From Acidimicrobiia bacterium (lineage in GTDB: Bacteria > Actinomycetota > Acidimicrobiia > UBA2766), in contig JADZDR010000061.1 of assembly GCA_020850945.1 (NCBI GenBank), positions 100,626 to 164,625 of the forward strand: a stretch of DNA of 64,000 nt. The letters are read 5' to 3'. The translations under genes and the position numbers were made by a program. The notes under the pieces were generated by a model. That model was given only the letters and a program-made list of their open reading frames with translations, had not been told where the DNA came from and did no database searches. Below are positions 34,009 to 42,109 of this stretch, piece after piece; position 1 is the stretch's first letter; each line of letters starts with the position of its first letter.

Positions 34009-35553
34009 TCACCCGGGCTCCGATGGCGGACCCACGCGGCCGGAGGCGAACGCGGCGAGAGCCTCGACGACCCCCGGCAGTGTCGGTGACGCAGGGACGA
34101 CTTGGGGCGCCATACCGAACCGGTCTGCCGCGGCCCTCGTCCTGGGACCGATGCAGGCGACAACCGGAGGACGTGGCAGGGCGAGATCCGCCCACGCCGC
34201 CACGGTACGCGAGGACATGAACACGACGGCATCGAGCGTGGCCGGCTCGTCGAGCCGGGGAGGCGGACCTCGGTGAAGGCGGGCCCGGCCGACCGGGACG
34301 ACCTCGACATCGGGGCTGTACGCCTCCGGCCCGGCCGGCTGCTCGCCTCCGCTGTCCTCATCCTCGAGTGCGAGGACGAGACGAAGGTGTGGTGCCACTC
34401 CGAGCGGGGGGATGTCGCCGAGGTCGGCACTGAGTCCGTGACGGCGCAGGACCGTCGCCACGTGCGGTCCGGCCGCGACCACAGACACGCCCGCGAGGGC
34501 CCGCACGTCGCTCCCGGCCCGGAACAGAGCAGACACGAACATGTCCGCGGCGACGGCCGACGTCACGACGACCTCGTGCACCCTGCCCGCCCGCAAGGCG
34601 GAGATCGCAGCACGGAGGGGATCGGGATCCACCGGTGACACGAATTCGAGGACCGGGACCTCGACCGCGACCGCTCCCTCGGCCCGGAGGAGCGGGGCGA
34701 GGGCTGACTCGCGTGCGATGCTGCGCGGGATCGCGATCCGCCACCCGCCCAGGCGACGCGTCATCCCCCCCTCGTGCGCGATCTCAGGGGCGAGGATGGA
34801 GGTCGCGGCGGGACCGAGGGACTCGGCGAGGGCGGCCTGTTCGCCGATCACGACGACTGCAGGCGAGCCGAGCCCCACGTGGCCGAAGTCGGCGGATGCC
34901 CGGGCGAGGGTGGACCGGTGCACGGCCTGTTCGGGCGTCGTGGCGTTCTCGATGGCCACCACAGGCGTGTCCGGCCGCCGCCCCCCTGCCACGAGACGCG
35001 CTGCGTAGTCGCCCACGGTTCCCACGCCCATGAGGACGACGATCGCCCCCCCGAGGCGCCCGAGCAGCTCCCAGTCGACGGGAAGACGGTCCTGACCCGG
35101 GTCCTCGTGACCCGACACGACCGTGAACATGGGGGTGAGTCCACGATGCGTGAGGGGAATGCCGGCCGCGGTCGGCGCCGCGATCGCCGATGTCACACCG
35201 GGAACCACGTGCACGGGGATACCGTTGTCCGCACAGACCTTCACCTCCTCCCATCCCCGGCCGAAGACGAACGGGTTCCCGCCCTTCACACGGGCGACGA
35301 CGCGTCCCGCCTTCGCTTCGGAGACGAGGCGGGCGCAGATCTCGTCCTGCACGTCCTGGCTGCGACCCGGCTGCTTGCCGACGTCCACGAGCCGAGCCGT
35401 GGGTCTCACGTACCGTCGGAACGCCGAACCGGCGAGCCTGTCGTAGAGGACGACATCGACCGCGCGGAGGGCGTCCATGGCAGCCACGGTCAGGAGCCCG
35501 GGTGCCCCCGGTCCCGCTCCGATGAGGATGACACGGCCGTGTGCCACGGTCAT
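34009..35553 (-). CDS. Fused uroporphyrinogen-III C-methyltransferase and uroporphyrinogen-III synthase
   Basis: A 514-residue bifunctional protein. Residues 1-245 are a SUMT/CobA: LIGAGPGAPGLLTVAAMDAL, VVLYDRL, RVKGGNPFVFGRGWEE, VPGVTSAIAAPTAAGIPLTH and VVLMGVGT. Residues ~270-510 are HemD: GWRIAIPRSIARESALAPLL, VVTSAVAADMF and CIGPRTRAAADRFG. It makes uroporphyrinogen III and methylates it to precorrin-2 for siroheme or B12. Such fusions are known in Actinobacteria. Its ATG overlaps the stop of the AI-2E family gene by 4 bases. No other haem gene is adjacent. Confidence 0.93.
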   Translation of the reverse strand: MTVAHGRVILIGAGPGAPGLLTVAAMDALRAVDVVLYDRLAGSAFRRYVRPTARLVDVGKQPGRSQDVQDEICARLVSEAKAGRVVARVKGGNPFVFGRGWEEVKVCADNGIPVHVVPGVTSAIAAPTAAGIPLTHRGLTPMFTVVSGHEDPGQDRLPVDWELLGRLGGAIVVLMGVGTVGDYAARLVAGGRRPDTPVVAIENATTPEQAVHRSTLARASADFGHVGLGSPAVVVIGEQAALAESLGPAATSILAPEIAHEGGMTRRLGGWRIAIPRSIARESALAPLLRAEGAVAVEVPVLEFVSPVDPDPLRAAISALRAGRVHEVVVTSAVAADMFVSALFRAGSDVRALAGVSVVAAGPHVATVLRRHGLSADLGDIPPLGVAPHLRLVLALEDEDSGGEQPAGPEAYSPDVEVVPVGRARLHRGPPPRLDEPATLDAVVFMSSRTVAAWADLALPRPPVVACIGPRTRAAADRFGMAPQVVPASPTLPGVVEALAAFASGRVGPPSEPG

Positions 35554-36848
35554 GGACCGTTCCCGCCACTGGACTCGGATACGGAGTGGTGCCGCATGCG
35601 ACGCTCCGTCCGGCCACGCCCCCGCACCTTGCCTTCTGCGCGCTCGATCTCGGCATCGAGCTGATCGTCCGGAATCGCGGCCCAGTGCAATCCGTCCCGG
35701 ATCGCCATCGCGACCGGTACGGCGATGATGAGGCCGAGGAGTCCGGCCGTTCCCGCTCCGATGATGAGGGCCACGATCACGACGAGTGTGGGTAGGCGGT
35801 GGACCTCACCGACGATCGTGGGTGCGAACCAGTAATAGTCCGCCACCTGCACGGCCGCGAGTGCGAGGAGGGTGAGGAGAGCCCATCCCCACCCGCCCAG
35901 CGAGTACGCGATGAGCACGGGGGGGACGGCGGCGACGACTGGACCGACGCCTGGGACCAGGTTGGCAATCCCGTTCAGGACACCGAGGGGAATGAAGTAG
36001 GGGATGCCGAGCAGCCACAGGACGAGGGTCTTGAGCGCCCCCACGATCACGGCATCGAGGAGCTGGCCGCGGATGTAGCCGGTCACGTCCGCTGCCATCG
36101 AGCGGGCGGCCCCCCGCACACGCATGTTCTCCGGTCGCGCCAGCCAGCGGTTGGTCCCCGCCGTGAGACGCGGCAGGTCCTTGACGACGAGGAACGAGAC
36201 GACGAGTCCTATGAGGAGTGCCGTGGCCACGCCCAGCGCCGAGCCGAGGAGGCCGACGATCCCGTCTGCAAGGTTCTCGCCGAGCTCCTGCGAGCGCTCT
36301 GTGACGCTCGCCTTGAACCGGCCGATCGCGTCGCCGGCGGTGTCGGAGACATCGGACATGCGGTCCTCGAGCCGGTCGAGACGCGAGGCGAGGCGCTCGG
36401 CGACGTCGGGAACATCGATTGCGAGCTTGCCGACCTGGGACACGAAGGCGGGCCCGACGAGCCAGCCGAAGCCGACGAGCACTCCGAGCATGAGCACGTA
36501 GACGCCGAGTGTCGCCGGCGTTCGAGGGATGTGCCGGCGTACGAGAAGGCGGACGAGGGGTGCGGCGAGGACCCCGAGGATGATGACGGCCACAGCCGGC
36601 GTCACCAGCCACGCGAGCCGCCTGAGCACGAGGAGGACGAGGAAGGCGGCGAGCCCGATTCCGACGATCGACCACGCGTGGCGGCCGAGACGCTCGATCT
36701 TGTCGCGCGCGTCCTCGCCGGACGGCGCCTGGCCGGAATCGGTCTCGAGACCTAGCACGGCGGGCGGGTCCAAGTGCTCCTGTACGTCGCTGTCCGCACC
36801 GGGCTCGACCGGGTCCACGCCAAGAGACTGGCAGAAACCCACACACAT
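35550..36848 (-). CDS. AI-2E family (PerM-like) membrane protein
   Basis: A 432-residue membrane protein with about eight hydrophobic segments. RTPATLGVYVLMLGVLVGFG, then VVSFLVVKDLPRL, GYIRGQLLDAVIVGALKTLV, FIPLGVLNGIANLVPGVGPV and ADYYWFAPTIVGEVHRLPTL follow the AI-2E exporter pattern; the soluble stretch between early helices contains coiled-coil repeats (VAERLASRLDRLEDRMSDVS). The family moves small molecules or ions. I take the ATG at 36848; other in-frame starts exist. It is divergent from the ABC ATPase and coupled to the CobA-HemD gene. Confidence 0.85.
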   Translation of the reverse strand: MCVGFCQSLGVDPVEPGADSDVQEHLDPPAVLGLETDSGQAPSGEDARDKIERLGRHAWSIVGIGLAAFLVLLVLRRLAWLVTPAVAVIILGVLAAPLVRLLVRRHIPRTPATLGVYVLMLGVLVGFGWLVGPAFVSQVGKLAIDVPDVAERLASRLDRLEDRMSDVSDTAGDAIGRFKASVTERSQELGENLADGIVGLLGSALGVATALLIGLVVSFLVVKDLPRLTAGTNRWLARPENMRVRGAARSMAADVTGYIRGQLLDAVIVGALKTLVLWLLGIPYFIPLGVLNGIANLVPGVGPVVAAVPPVLIAYSLGGWGWALLTLLALAAVQVADYYWFAPTIVGEVHRLPTLVVIVALIIGAGTAGLLGLIIAVPVAMAIRDGLHWAAIPDDQLDAEIERAEGKVRGRGRTERRMRHHSVSESSGGNGP

Positions 36849-36897
36849 GTGGACGGATCGTGGGCCCGAGACCGCGAGCAACCGCTAGAAACCTCGT

Positions 36898-37860
36898 GTG
36901 GCCAAGCCGACATCCGCGTCCGATACGGCGATCGTGATTCGGGACCTGCGCAAGTCCTTCGGACACCTCGAAGTTCTGCGTGGACTCGACCTCGATGTGC
37001 GGCGCGGGTCGATTACGGGATTCCTCGGGCCGAACGGGGCGGGCAAGACGACGACGATCCGGGCGATGCTGGGTCTCGTCACGACGGATGCGGGGTCCAT
37101 CCGGATCCTGGGTCGGCACGTGCCCGACGAGTTGGTCGACCTGCGCGGTCGCCTCGGCGCCGTCGTGGACCGGCCCAGCGTTTATCCGCCCCTCACGGGC
37201 CGTGCGAACCTGCGTGTCCTCGCCGGGATCGCCGGGGGCGTGACCGCGTCCCGTGTCGACGTGCTGCTCGAGCTCGTCGGGCTCCTCCCCGCGGCTGACC
37301 GCAAGGCCGGTACGTACAGCCACGGGATGCGCCAGCGTCTCGCCCTCGCCGCTGCCCTACTCACGGAGCCCGAGTTGCTCGTCCTCGACGAACCGGCGAG
37401 CGGTCTCGATCCGGCCGGACAGCGCGACCTGCGACGCATCCTCACCGACCTGCGTGACACCGGGTCGACGATCCTCCTGTCCAGCCACGTGCTCCCCGAC
37501 GTACAGCTCCTCTGTGATCACATCCACATCATCGACTCCGGCCGCCTCATCGCGTCCGGTGCGACCGAGGACCTCCTCGCCGGTGCGCACGGCACGTCGT
37601 GGACCGTGGATGTACCCGCCGGATCCGAGACGGAAGCGGCACGCATCCTCGGTGCGGGCGGCCTGCACGCCATCCCGACCGCGTCCGGAACACTCACCGT
37701 CGATGCCGCGGATCCCGCCCACATCACCCGAGTCCTCGGCGAGGCCGGTATCTGGCTGCGCGGCCTGAGCCCCGGCGGCACGGATCTCGAGTCGCTGTTC
37801 CTCCACCTCACCGAGGCGTCTCCGGACACGGTGTCGCGACGCGGCGAGGAGTCACCTTGA
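36898..37860 (+). CDS. ABC transporter ATP-binding protein
   Basis: A 320-residue ATPase. GPNGAGKTTTIRA is Walker A, YSHGMRQRLALAAALL the signature region and LLVLDEPASGLDP Walker B, followed by SSHVLPD with the switch His. A ~90-residue C-terminal extension (ATEDLLAGAHGTSWTVDVPA...) is typical of CcmA/NatA-like drug or lipid exporters. The GTG at 36898 is used. The permease begins in the stop codon of this gene (TTGA overlap), so the pair forms one exporter. Confidence 0.93.
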   Translation: MAKPTSASDTAIVIRDLRKSFGHLEVLRGLDLDVRRGSITGFLGPNGAGKTTTIRAMLGLVTTDAGSIRILGRHVPDELVDLRGRLGAVVDRPSVYPPLTGRANLRVLAGIAGGVTASRVDVLLELVGLLPAADRKAGTYSHGMRQRLALAAALLTEPELLVLDEPASGLDPAGQRDLRRILTDLRDTGSTILLSSHVLPDVQLLCDHIHIIDSGRLIASGATEDLLAGAHGTSWTVDVPAGSETEAARILGAGGLHAIPTASGTLTVDAADPAHITRVLGEAGIWLRGLSPGGTDLESLFLHLTEASPDTVSRRGEESP

Positions 37861-38678
37861 GCGAGCTGGTCACGGCCGAGTGGCGCAAGGCGACACTTCG
37901 CATCCTGCCGTACGGCATGTTCGCGCTCGCCGCCGTGTACCTGGCCCTCACGCTCCTCCTCATCCCGATCGTCACGTCGATCCTCCCCCCCGACGTGGAA
38001 GGCGTGGAAGATCTGACTGCCTTCCTCGCGAACGTGAAGGCGCCGGGTGGCTACGTGTTCGCGGCGCAACAGGCGGTGGGCCAGGCGGCGATCTTCGTCA
38101 CGATCTTCGTGGCCGTGGCCGTTGCCGCGGAGTACGGGTGGGGCACGATGACGGCGACGTTCGTGCTCGAGCCGAGACGCGGGCGCGTCCTTGCCGCGAA
38201 GCTGCTCGCCCTGTGTGGGATCTCGCTTGCGGGGACGACGCTCCTCTTCGTCGTCGGCGTCGTCATGGTGGCCGCCGTCCAGCCACTGCTTCCCCCCGAG
38301 GTCACCTCGGAAATGCATGGCGCATGGCCCGTACCCACACTCCGCGCGCTCGGCCTCGGCCTGCCTTCGATCGTGGTCTGGGTGTGCGTGGCGTGCGCCC
38401 TTGCCGTCCTCACCCGGAATGCGGGCGCGGCAGCCGGCATCGGCGTGGGCATGGCGATCGGCGAGGGCCTGCTCCAGTTGGTGCCGTTGCTGCGTCCGAT
38501 CCTCGTCTCCTCGAACACCCAGGCCCTGCAATCCGTCACCGGTGTCGATCCGAGCGCAGGCTTCTTCGGTGTTGCCGCGGAGATCCCGGCGTGGCGTGCC
38601 TCGCTCGTGCTGGTCGTGTGGGCTGTGGCGGCGGTCGCTCTCGCCGCCTGGTGCCTACGACGTCGCGACGTGACATGA
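37857..38678 (+). CDS. ABC transporter permease
   Basis: A 273-residue membrane protein with about six hydrophobic segments, for example YGMFALAAVYLALTLLLIPI, AAIFVTIFVAVAVAAEYGWG, LAGTTLLFVVGVVMVAAVQP and SLVLVVWAVAAVALAAW. AAEYGWGTMTATFVLEPRR resembles ABC-2 type permeases, where this cytoplasmic motif contacts the ATPase. The start is TTG at 37857, overlapping the ATPase stop by 4 bases and preceded by GCGAGGAG. It pairs with the upstream ATPase; the substrate is unknown. Confidence 0.88.
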   Translation: MSELVTAEWRKATLRILPYGMFALAAVYLALTLLLIPIVTSILPPDVEGVEDLTAFLANVKAPGGYVFAAQQAVGQAAIFVTIFVAVAVAAEYGWGTMTATFVLEPRRGRVLAAKLLALCGISLAGTTLLFVVGVVMVAAVQPLLPPEVTSEMHGAWPVPTLRALGLGLPSIVVWVCVACALAVLTRNAGAAAGIGVGMAIGEGLLQLVPLLRPILVSSNTQALQSVTGVDPSAGFFGVAAEIPAWRASLVLVVWAVAAVALAAWCLRRRDVT

Positions 38679-38728
38679 AGGGACGCGCCGCTCCCTGGGC
38701 CGGACGACCCAGACGCGCATGGTTCGGC

Positions 38729-38768
38729 GGAACCCCTCAAGGGTTCCACCGTCCCATGCCGACATGGG
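38729..38768. terminator. Two small adjacent hairpins
   Basis: GGAACCC (38729-38735) pairs with GGGTTCC (38741-38747), and CCCATG (38753-38758) pairs with CATGGG (38763-38768). They lie 50-90 bases after the ABC permease stop. There is no T-run; terminator function is inferred. Confidence 0.5.
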
Positions 38769-38858
38769 GAACGAGGGAAGAAGCAGACGAGACGGCCGGA
38801 ACGGGAAATGTTGCCAATCGGACGCCTTGCAGCGGCTGGAGTGAGACGGGAGGCCACG

Positions 38859-39581
38859 GTGCGTGGGTCGGCACGGACGACCGCGGTCCTCGCGCTCGGC
38901 GTGTTCGCCCTCTTCGCAGTCATGGACGTGTCGATCGTCGTCTGGCCCGACGTCGGTCGTTCCTACCTCGACAACTCCCACCTCCTGTTGGGCCTCGGCT
39001 TCGCGGCGGCAACCCTCGTGGTCGTCGCCCTGCTCACGTCGTCGACAGGCAGCGCCGGGTGGAACGGGGGGGGCAGGTCACGGACATCGGAGCTCGCCCT
39101 CGCGTCGGTTCCCGGGTACAGCGTGTACAGGGACACCCGGGCCGACGCGGCCCGGGCCGACTACGTCCTCGTCGGCCAGGGAGGCGTCTACGTGGCGCAC
39201 GTGGACGAGCGACCCGGCACCGTGCGCGTGGACAGCCGGGGCGTGCGCCGTGGACGGAGGTCGTTGCGGGGTGCCGCTCTCGCCGGCATCCTGCACCACG
39301 CCCGGGACTTGGAGGAACGTATCCGCCGTCATGCCGGGCGACCCCTGCCCGTGACTCCCGTCCACGTCTTCACGCAGGCCGAACTCGCTCAACCCACGCG
39401 CAGCGCCGGGGTGTGGTTCTCCTCCGCCGACGGCCTGTCCGCCCTGTTCACGAGCTTTCGCCAGCGGCTCCACCCTGCCGACGTGGCGATCGTGCAGGCC
39501 CTGCTCGGCCCGCACGACTATCCGGCATCGGAGCTCGAGACGGGGCTCTTCGAACGCCCCCGCATCAGCAGGGAGATCTGA
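38859..39581 (+). CDS. Membrane-anchored NERD-like domain protein
   Basis: A 240-residue protein with two N-terminal hydrophobic helices (TTAVLALGVFALFAVMDVSI and HLLLGLGFAAATLVVVALLT) and a cytoplasmic domain. The domain (ADYVLVGQGGVYVAHVDERP, then GTVRVDSRGVRRGRRSLRGA and PVTPVHVFTQAEL) follows the fold pattern of NERD nuclease-related domains, but the usual E-x-K pair of the nuclease core is replaced (AHVDE), so activity is doubtful. GTG at 38859 has GGGAGG 5 bases upstream; GTG 38838 and ATG 38808 are alternatives. Confidence 0.65.
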   Translation: MRGSARTTAVLALGVFALFAVMDVSIVVWPDVGRSYLDNSHLLLGLGFAAATLVVVALLTSSTGSAGWNGGGRSRTSELALASVPGYSVYRDTRADAARADYVLVGQGGVYVAHVDERPGTVRVDSRGVRRGRRSLRGAALAGILHHARDLEERIRRHAGRPLPVTPVHVFTQAELAQPTRSAGVWFSSADGLSALFTSFRQRLHPADVAIVQALLGPHDYPASELETGLFERPRISREI

Positions 39582-39582
39582 C

Positions 39583-39786
39583 TCAGTCGGTGGTGGGACC
39601 GATGTGAGCAGGCCGCCAGCCGCGGTTGCGGGCCTCGGCCGACGTGTCGGGTGCGAAGCTCTGCAGCTTCTCGAGGGGCACGTCTTCCACCCTGGCGAAC
39701 TGGGTGTCGTCGTCACAGTCGTAGAAGACGAAGTGGCGCTTGTCGCCCAGATAGCGGTGCTCTTCGAACTTGGGGTGTCGCGGCAT
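39583..39786 (-). CDS. Small unknown protein (67 residues)
   Basis: From the ATG at 39786 the frame reads MPRHPKFEEHRYLGDKRHFV, then FYDCDDDTQFARVEDVPLEK and a basic tail NRGWRPAHIG. It is compact, charged and without membrane segments. No family is recognised. The frame extends upstream in the kinase gene without protein-like composition. It lies 10 bases after the ABC1 kinase stop and may be cotranscribed with it. Confidence 0.6.
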   Translation of the reverse strand: MPRHPKFEEHRYLGDKRHFVFYDCDDDTQFARVEDVPLEKLQSFAPDTSAEARNRGWRPAHIGPTTD

Positions 39787-39796
39787 GGGCGTGAGC

Positions 39797-41239
39797 CTAC
39801 TGTGCCGCCTCGGGGGCCTGCGAAGTCCCCGACTGCACGGTTCCCCACAGGGCGGCGAGCCGCGAGTCCCCTCCGAAGACGAACTCGACGGCGTAGGGGA
39901 AGCCGTAGAGGAACGCGTCGACACTCGGATCGAGCCGTGCACACAGGCCGAGCAGGAGGCCCAGTGTGCGCTCCACGTAGAACCAGTTGCGAGGTACCTC
40001 GAACGCACGGGTCAGGTCACGGAACGAGACCTTCATCTCGTCGAGGTTGCGCCACACGTCGAACTCGGCAAGGTCGATCTTCGTGAAGTCACGGATGTCG
40101 AGATGGAGGAGCTTGTCCATGTAGTGACGGACCGCTCGCCGGAACACCTGCTCGTCTCCGCCGGACGCGGCGAAGCCCATCTGCTTCATGCCGTCGACCA
40201 CCTTGTCGTCGTCCCGCGTCATGTAGCCGAACACGACGGTGCGCATGCCGTCCTTGAACACGTCCGGGAAACGTGCGACCGCCCCGAAGTCGAGGAACGT
40301 GATCGCGGGCCGGGTGGGCAGGAGGGCCTCTTCGGCGGATGCGGTGCGGGCGGGGTTCACGAAGAAGTTCCCCGGGTGCGGGTCGGCATGGTACAGGCCG
40401 TCGACGAGGAGCTGCTTGAAGTACGTCTGCACGAGGAGCTCTATGACGTCTCGGGGCTCGATGCCGGCGCCGCGGATGGCGTCGACGTCGGTGATCTTCA
40501 TCCCGCCCATGCGTGTCTGCGTGAGCACACGTTCCGTCGTGTGGTTCCACACGATCTCGGGAAAGGCCACCCTGTCGTTGTCCGCGAAGTTCGCCGCGAT
40601 CGCCTCGCAGTTGAGCCCCTCCTGCGTGTAGACGAGCTCCTCGCGGATGACGTCGCTCAGATCTGCGTGTATGCGTTCCACGCGCAGTCCCGGCAGGAAG
40701 AGGGTGATCACCTTGAGGACGACACGGATCATCGCCAGGTCGGTGTCCACGATCCGGTCGATCCCCGGATACTGGACCTTGACGGCGACCGGTGTGCCGT
40801 CGGGGAGCGTGGCGAGATGGACCTGGCCGAGCGACGCGCTCGCCACCGGCACCGGATCGAACGCCGCGAAGCACCGGTCGAGGCGGTCCCCCAGCTCCTG
40901 TTCCACGCGGGTGCTGACCACGTCGAACGGTTTGGGTGGTACGGCGTCCTGCATCGACTCGAGCTCCTCGAGCCACGCGTCGGGCAGGAACCCCGTGAGC
41001 ATCGACACGACCTGGCCGACCTTCACGTAGACCCCCTCGAGGGCGAGGAACCCGCGCCGCGCCCGCGCCGCGCACGTGCGGTGCGTACGTTCGAGGAGGG
41101 GGTCGGTGCGTGACGCCCCGAGCACACGGCGGAGTGCGAGCACCAAGAGGTAGCGGACGAGGATCCCGCTGAAGAGCCACCCCGCCCGCACCGAACGCCT
41201 GGCGAGGGAGAGCCTGAATCGGAAGGCGCCAAGCATCAT
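39797..41239 (-). CDS. ABC1/AarF/UbiB family atypical kinase
   Basis: A 480-residue UbiB-like protein. GVYVKVGQVVSMLTGFLPDA (the KxGQ motif), VASASLGQVHLATLPDG (Ala/Gly-rich nucleotide loop), VAVKVQYPGI (Lys), EGLNCEAIAANF, HADPHPGNFFV (catalytic loop) and FLDFGAVARF (metal Asp) are in the normal order. The N-terminal helix and C-terminal YGFPYAVEFVF suggest membrane association. UbiB/COQ8 proteins act as ATPases supporting quinone or lipid metabolism. The start is ATG at 41239 or 41236. It heads a minus-strand unit with the 67-residue protein. Confidence 0.92.
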   Translation of the reverse strand: MMLGAFRFRLSLARRSVRAGWLFSGILVRYLLVLALRRVLGASRTDPLLERTHRTCAARARRGFLALEGVYVKVGQVVSMLTGFLPDAWLEELESMQDAVPPKPFDVVSTRVEQELGDRLDRCFAAFDPVPVASASLGQVHLATLPDGTPVAVKVQYPGIDRIVDTDLAMIRVVLKVITLFLPGLRVERIHADLSDVIREELVYTQEGLNCEAIAANFADNDRVAFPEIVWNHTTERVLTQTRMGGMKITDVDAIRGAGIEPRDVIELLVQTYFKQLLVDGLYHADPHPGNFFVNPARTASAEEALLPTRPAITFLDFGAVARFPDVFKDGMRTVVFGYMTRDDDKVVDGMKQMGFAASGGDEQVFRRAVRHYMDKLLHLDIRDFTKIDLAEFDVWRNLDEMKVSFRDLTRAFEVPRNWFYVERTLGLLLGLCARLDPSVDAFLYGFPYAVEFVFGGDSRLAALWGTVQSGTSQAPEAAQ

Positions 41240-41291
41240 GCGAGAGTACCCGGGGGCGTGGCGCGCCCTCGAACCCGGGTGCGGGGACGCC

Positions 41292-41708
41292 TCAGCCGTC
41301 GAGTGAGCGCAGATACTCGTCGTGGAGGTTGACGACCTCCCACAGGCACTCGTCGTCCACCTCGACGCTCTGGGCGTCGGACTCGCGACGCAGATGGGCG
41401 ACGACTTCGAACACGTTCGGGGGCACGAGCCACCCGTCGCGGGGACCGCCACCGTTCATGGGCCGTGACGCGGCGGAGACGAACGTCGCGCACCAGTCGA
41501 GGAGGCGGCGCAGATCGGCACCGTCGAGGCTGGTGCAGCGCCGCAGTCGCTCTGTTGCGTACACCGCGGCATCTTCGAGGCGGAACTGGCGCAGGGCCTC
41601 CGGCGGGTACGGGGCGGACGCGGGGCGCCGCATGCGGGCGTGGAGGACGACGAGGATCGTGACGCCGAGGACGGCGACGGCAACTGCGACATAGGCGAGT
41701 GGCGTCAC
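41292..41708 (-). CDS. Single-pass membrane protein, unknown
   Basis: A 138-residue protein with an N-terminal membrane helix (LAYVAVAVAVLGVTILVVL) and a soluble helical domain containing LRRLLDWCATFVSAASRPMN and EVDDECLWEVVNLHDEYLRS. No family is recognised. The GTG at 41708 overlaps the stop of the CTG-start gene upstream by 4 bases (GTGA), so it is part of a tightly coupled row starting with the acyl-CoA dehydrogenase at 43245. Confidence 0.65.
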   Translation of the reverse strand: MTPLAYVAVAVAVLGVTILVVLHARMRRPASAPYPPEALRQFRLEDAAVYATERLRRCTSLDGADLRRLLDWCATFVSAASRPMNGGGPRDGWLVPPNVFEVVAHLRRESDAQSVEVDDECLWEVVNLHDEYLRSLDG

Positions 41709-42109
41709 ATGAGTCCTTTGGCCTCTGCGTAGCGGACCTGGAGGGTGAGGATGATCTCCACGTCCTCGTCCCGCAGTCTTGCACCCTGCGCTTCCCCGGC
41801 GCTCCGGATCAGCTCCCGCAACTCGTCCTCGTCGGTGTCTGCGGAGGCGTCGCGTTCGGCTTCGAGGATCGACACGATGTGCCTGATCGTGATCCCCTGC
41901 CGTTCCTCCCGGTTCAGGTTGTCCCAGATGTAGCTCGACGCCTCACCGATGTCGAACCCCGCAGTCTGCGTGCGGCGGCGACGACGCCAGATGAGCGCGA
42001 TCGCGACGACACAGCCGAGGACGATGAGGAGGAACGGGAGCGCCGCGACCCCGAAGGGAGTGAGCTCGAACGCGGGCGCCGTGGCGGGACTCCCGGTCGT
42101 GGCGGTCAG
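41705..42109 (-). CDS. Single-pass membrane protein with probable CTG start
   Basis: Between the dehydrogenase and the gene at 41708 a 134-codon frame is open on the minus strand but has no ATG, GTG or TTG; it can start only at CTG 42109, which overlaps the dehydrogenase stop by 4 bases (CTGA). The product has a Thr/Pro-rich N-terminus, one membrane helix (GVAALPFLLIVLGCVVAIAL) followed by five Arg, and a helical soluble domain (SSYIWDNLNREERQGITIRH, ILEAERDASADTDEDELREL). The 4-base overlaps on both sides and protein-like composition argue that it is real. Function unknown. Confidence 0.7.
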   Translation of the reverse strand: MTATTGSPATAPAFELTPFGVAALPFLLIVLGCVVAIALIWRRRRRTQTAGFDIGEASSYIWDNLNREERQGITIRHIVSILEAERDASADTDEDELRELIRSAGEAQGARLRDEDVEIILTLQVRYAEAKGLM

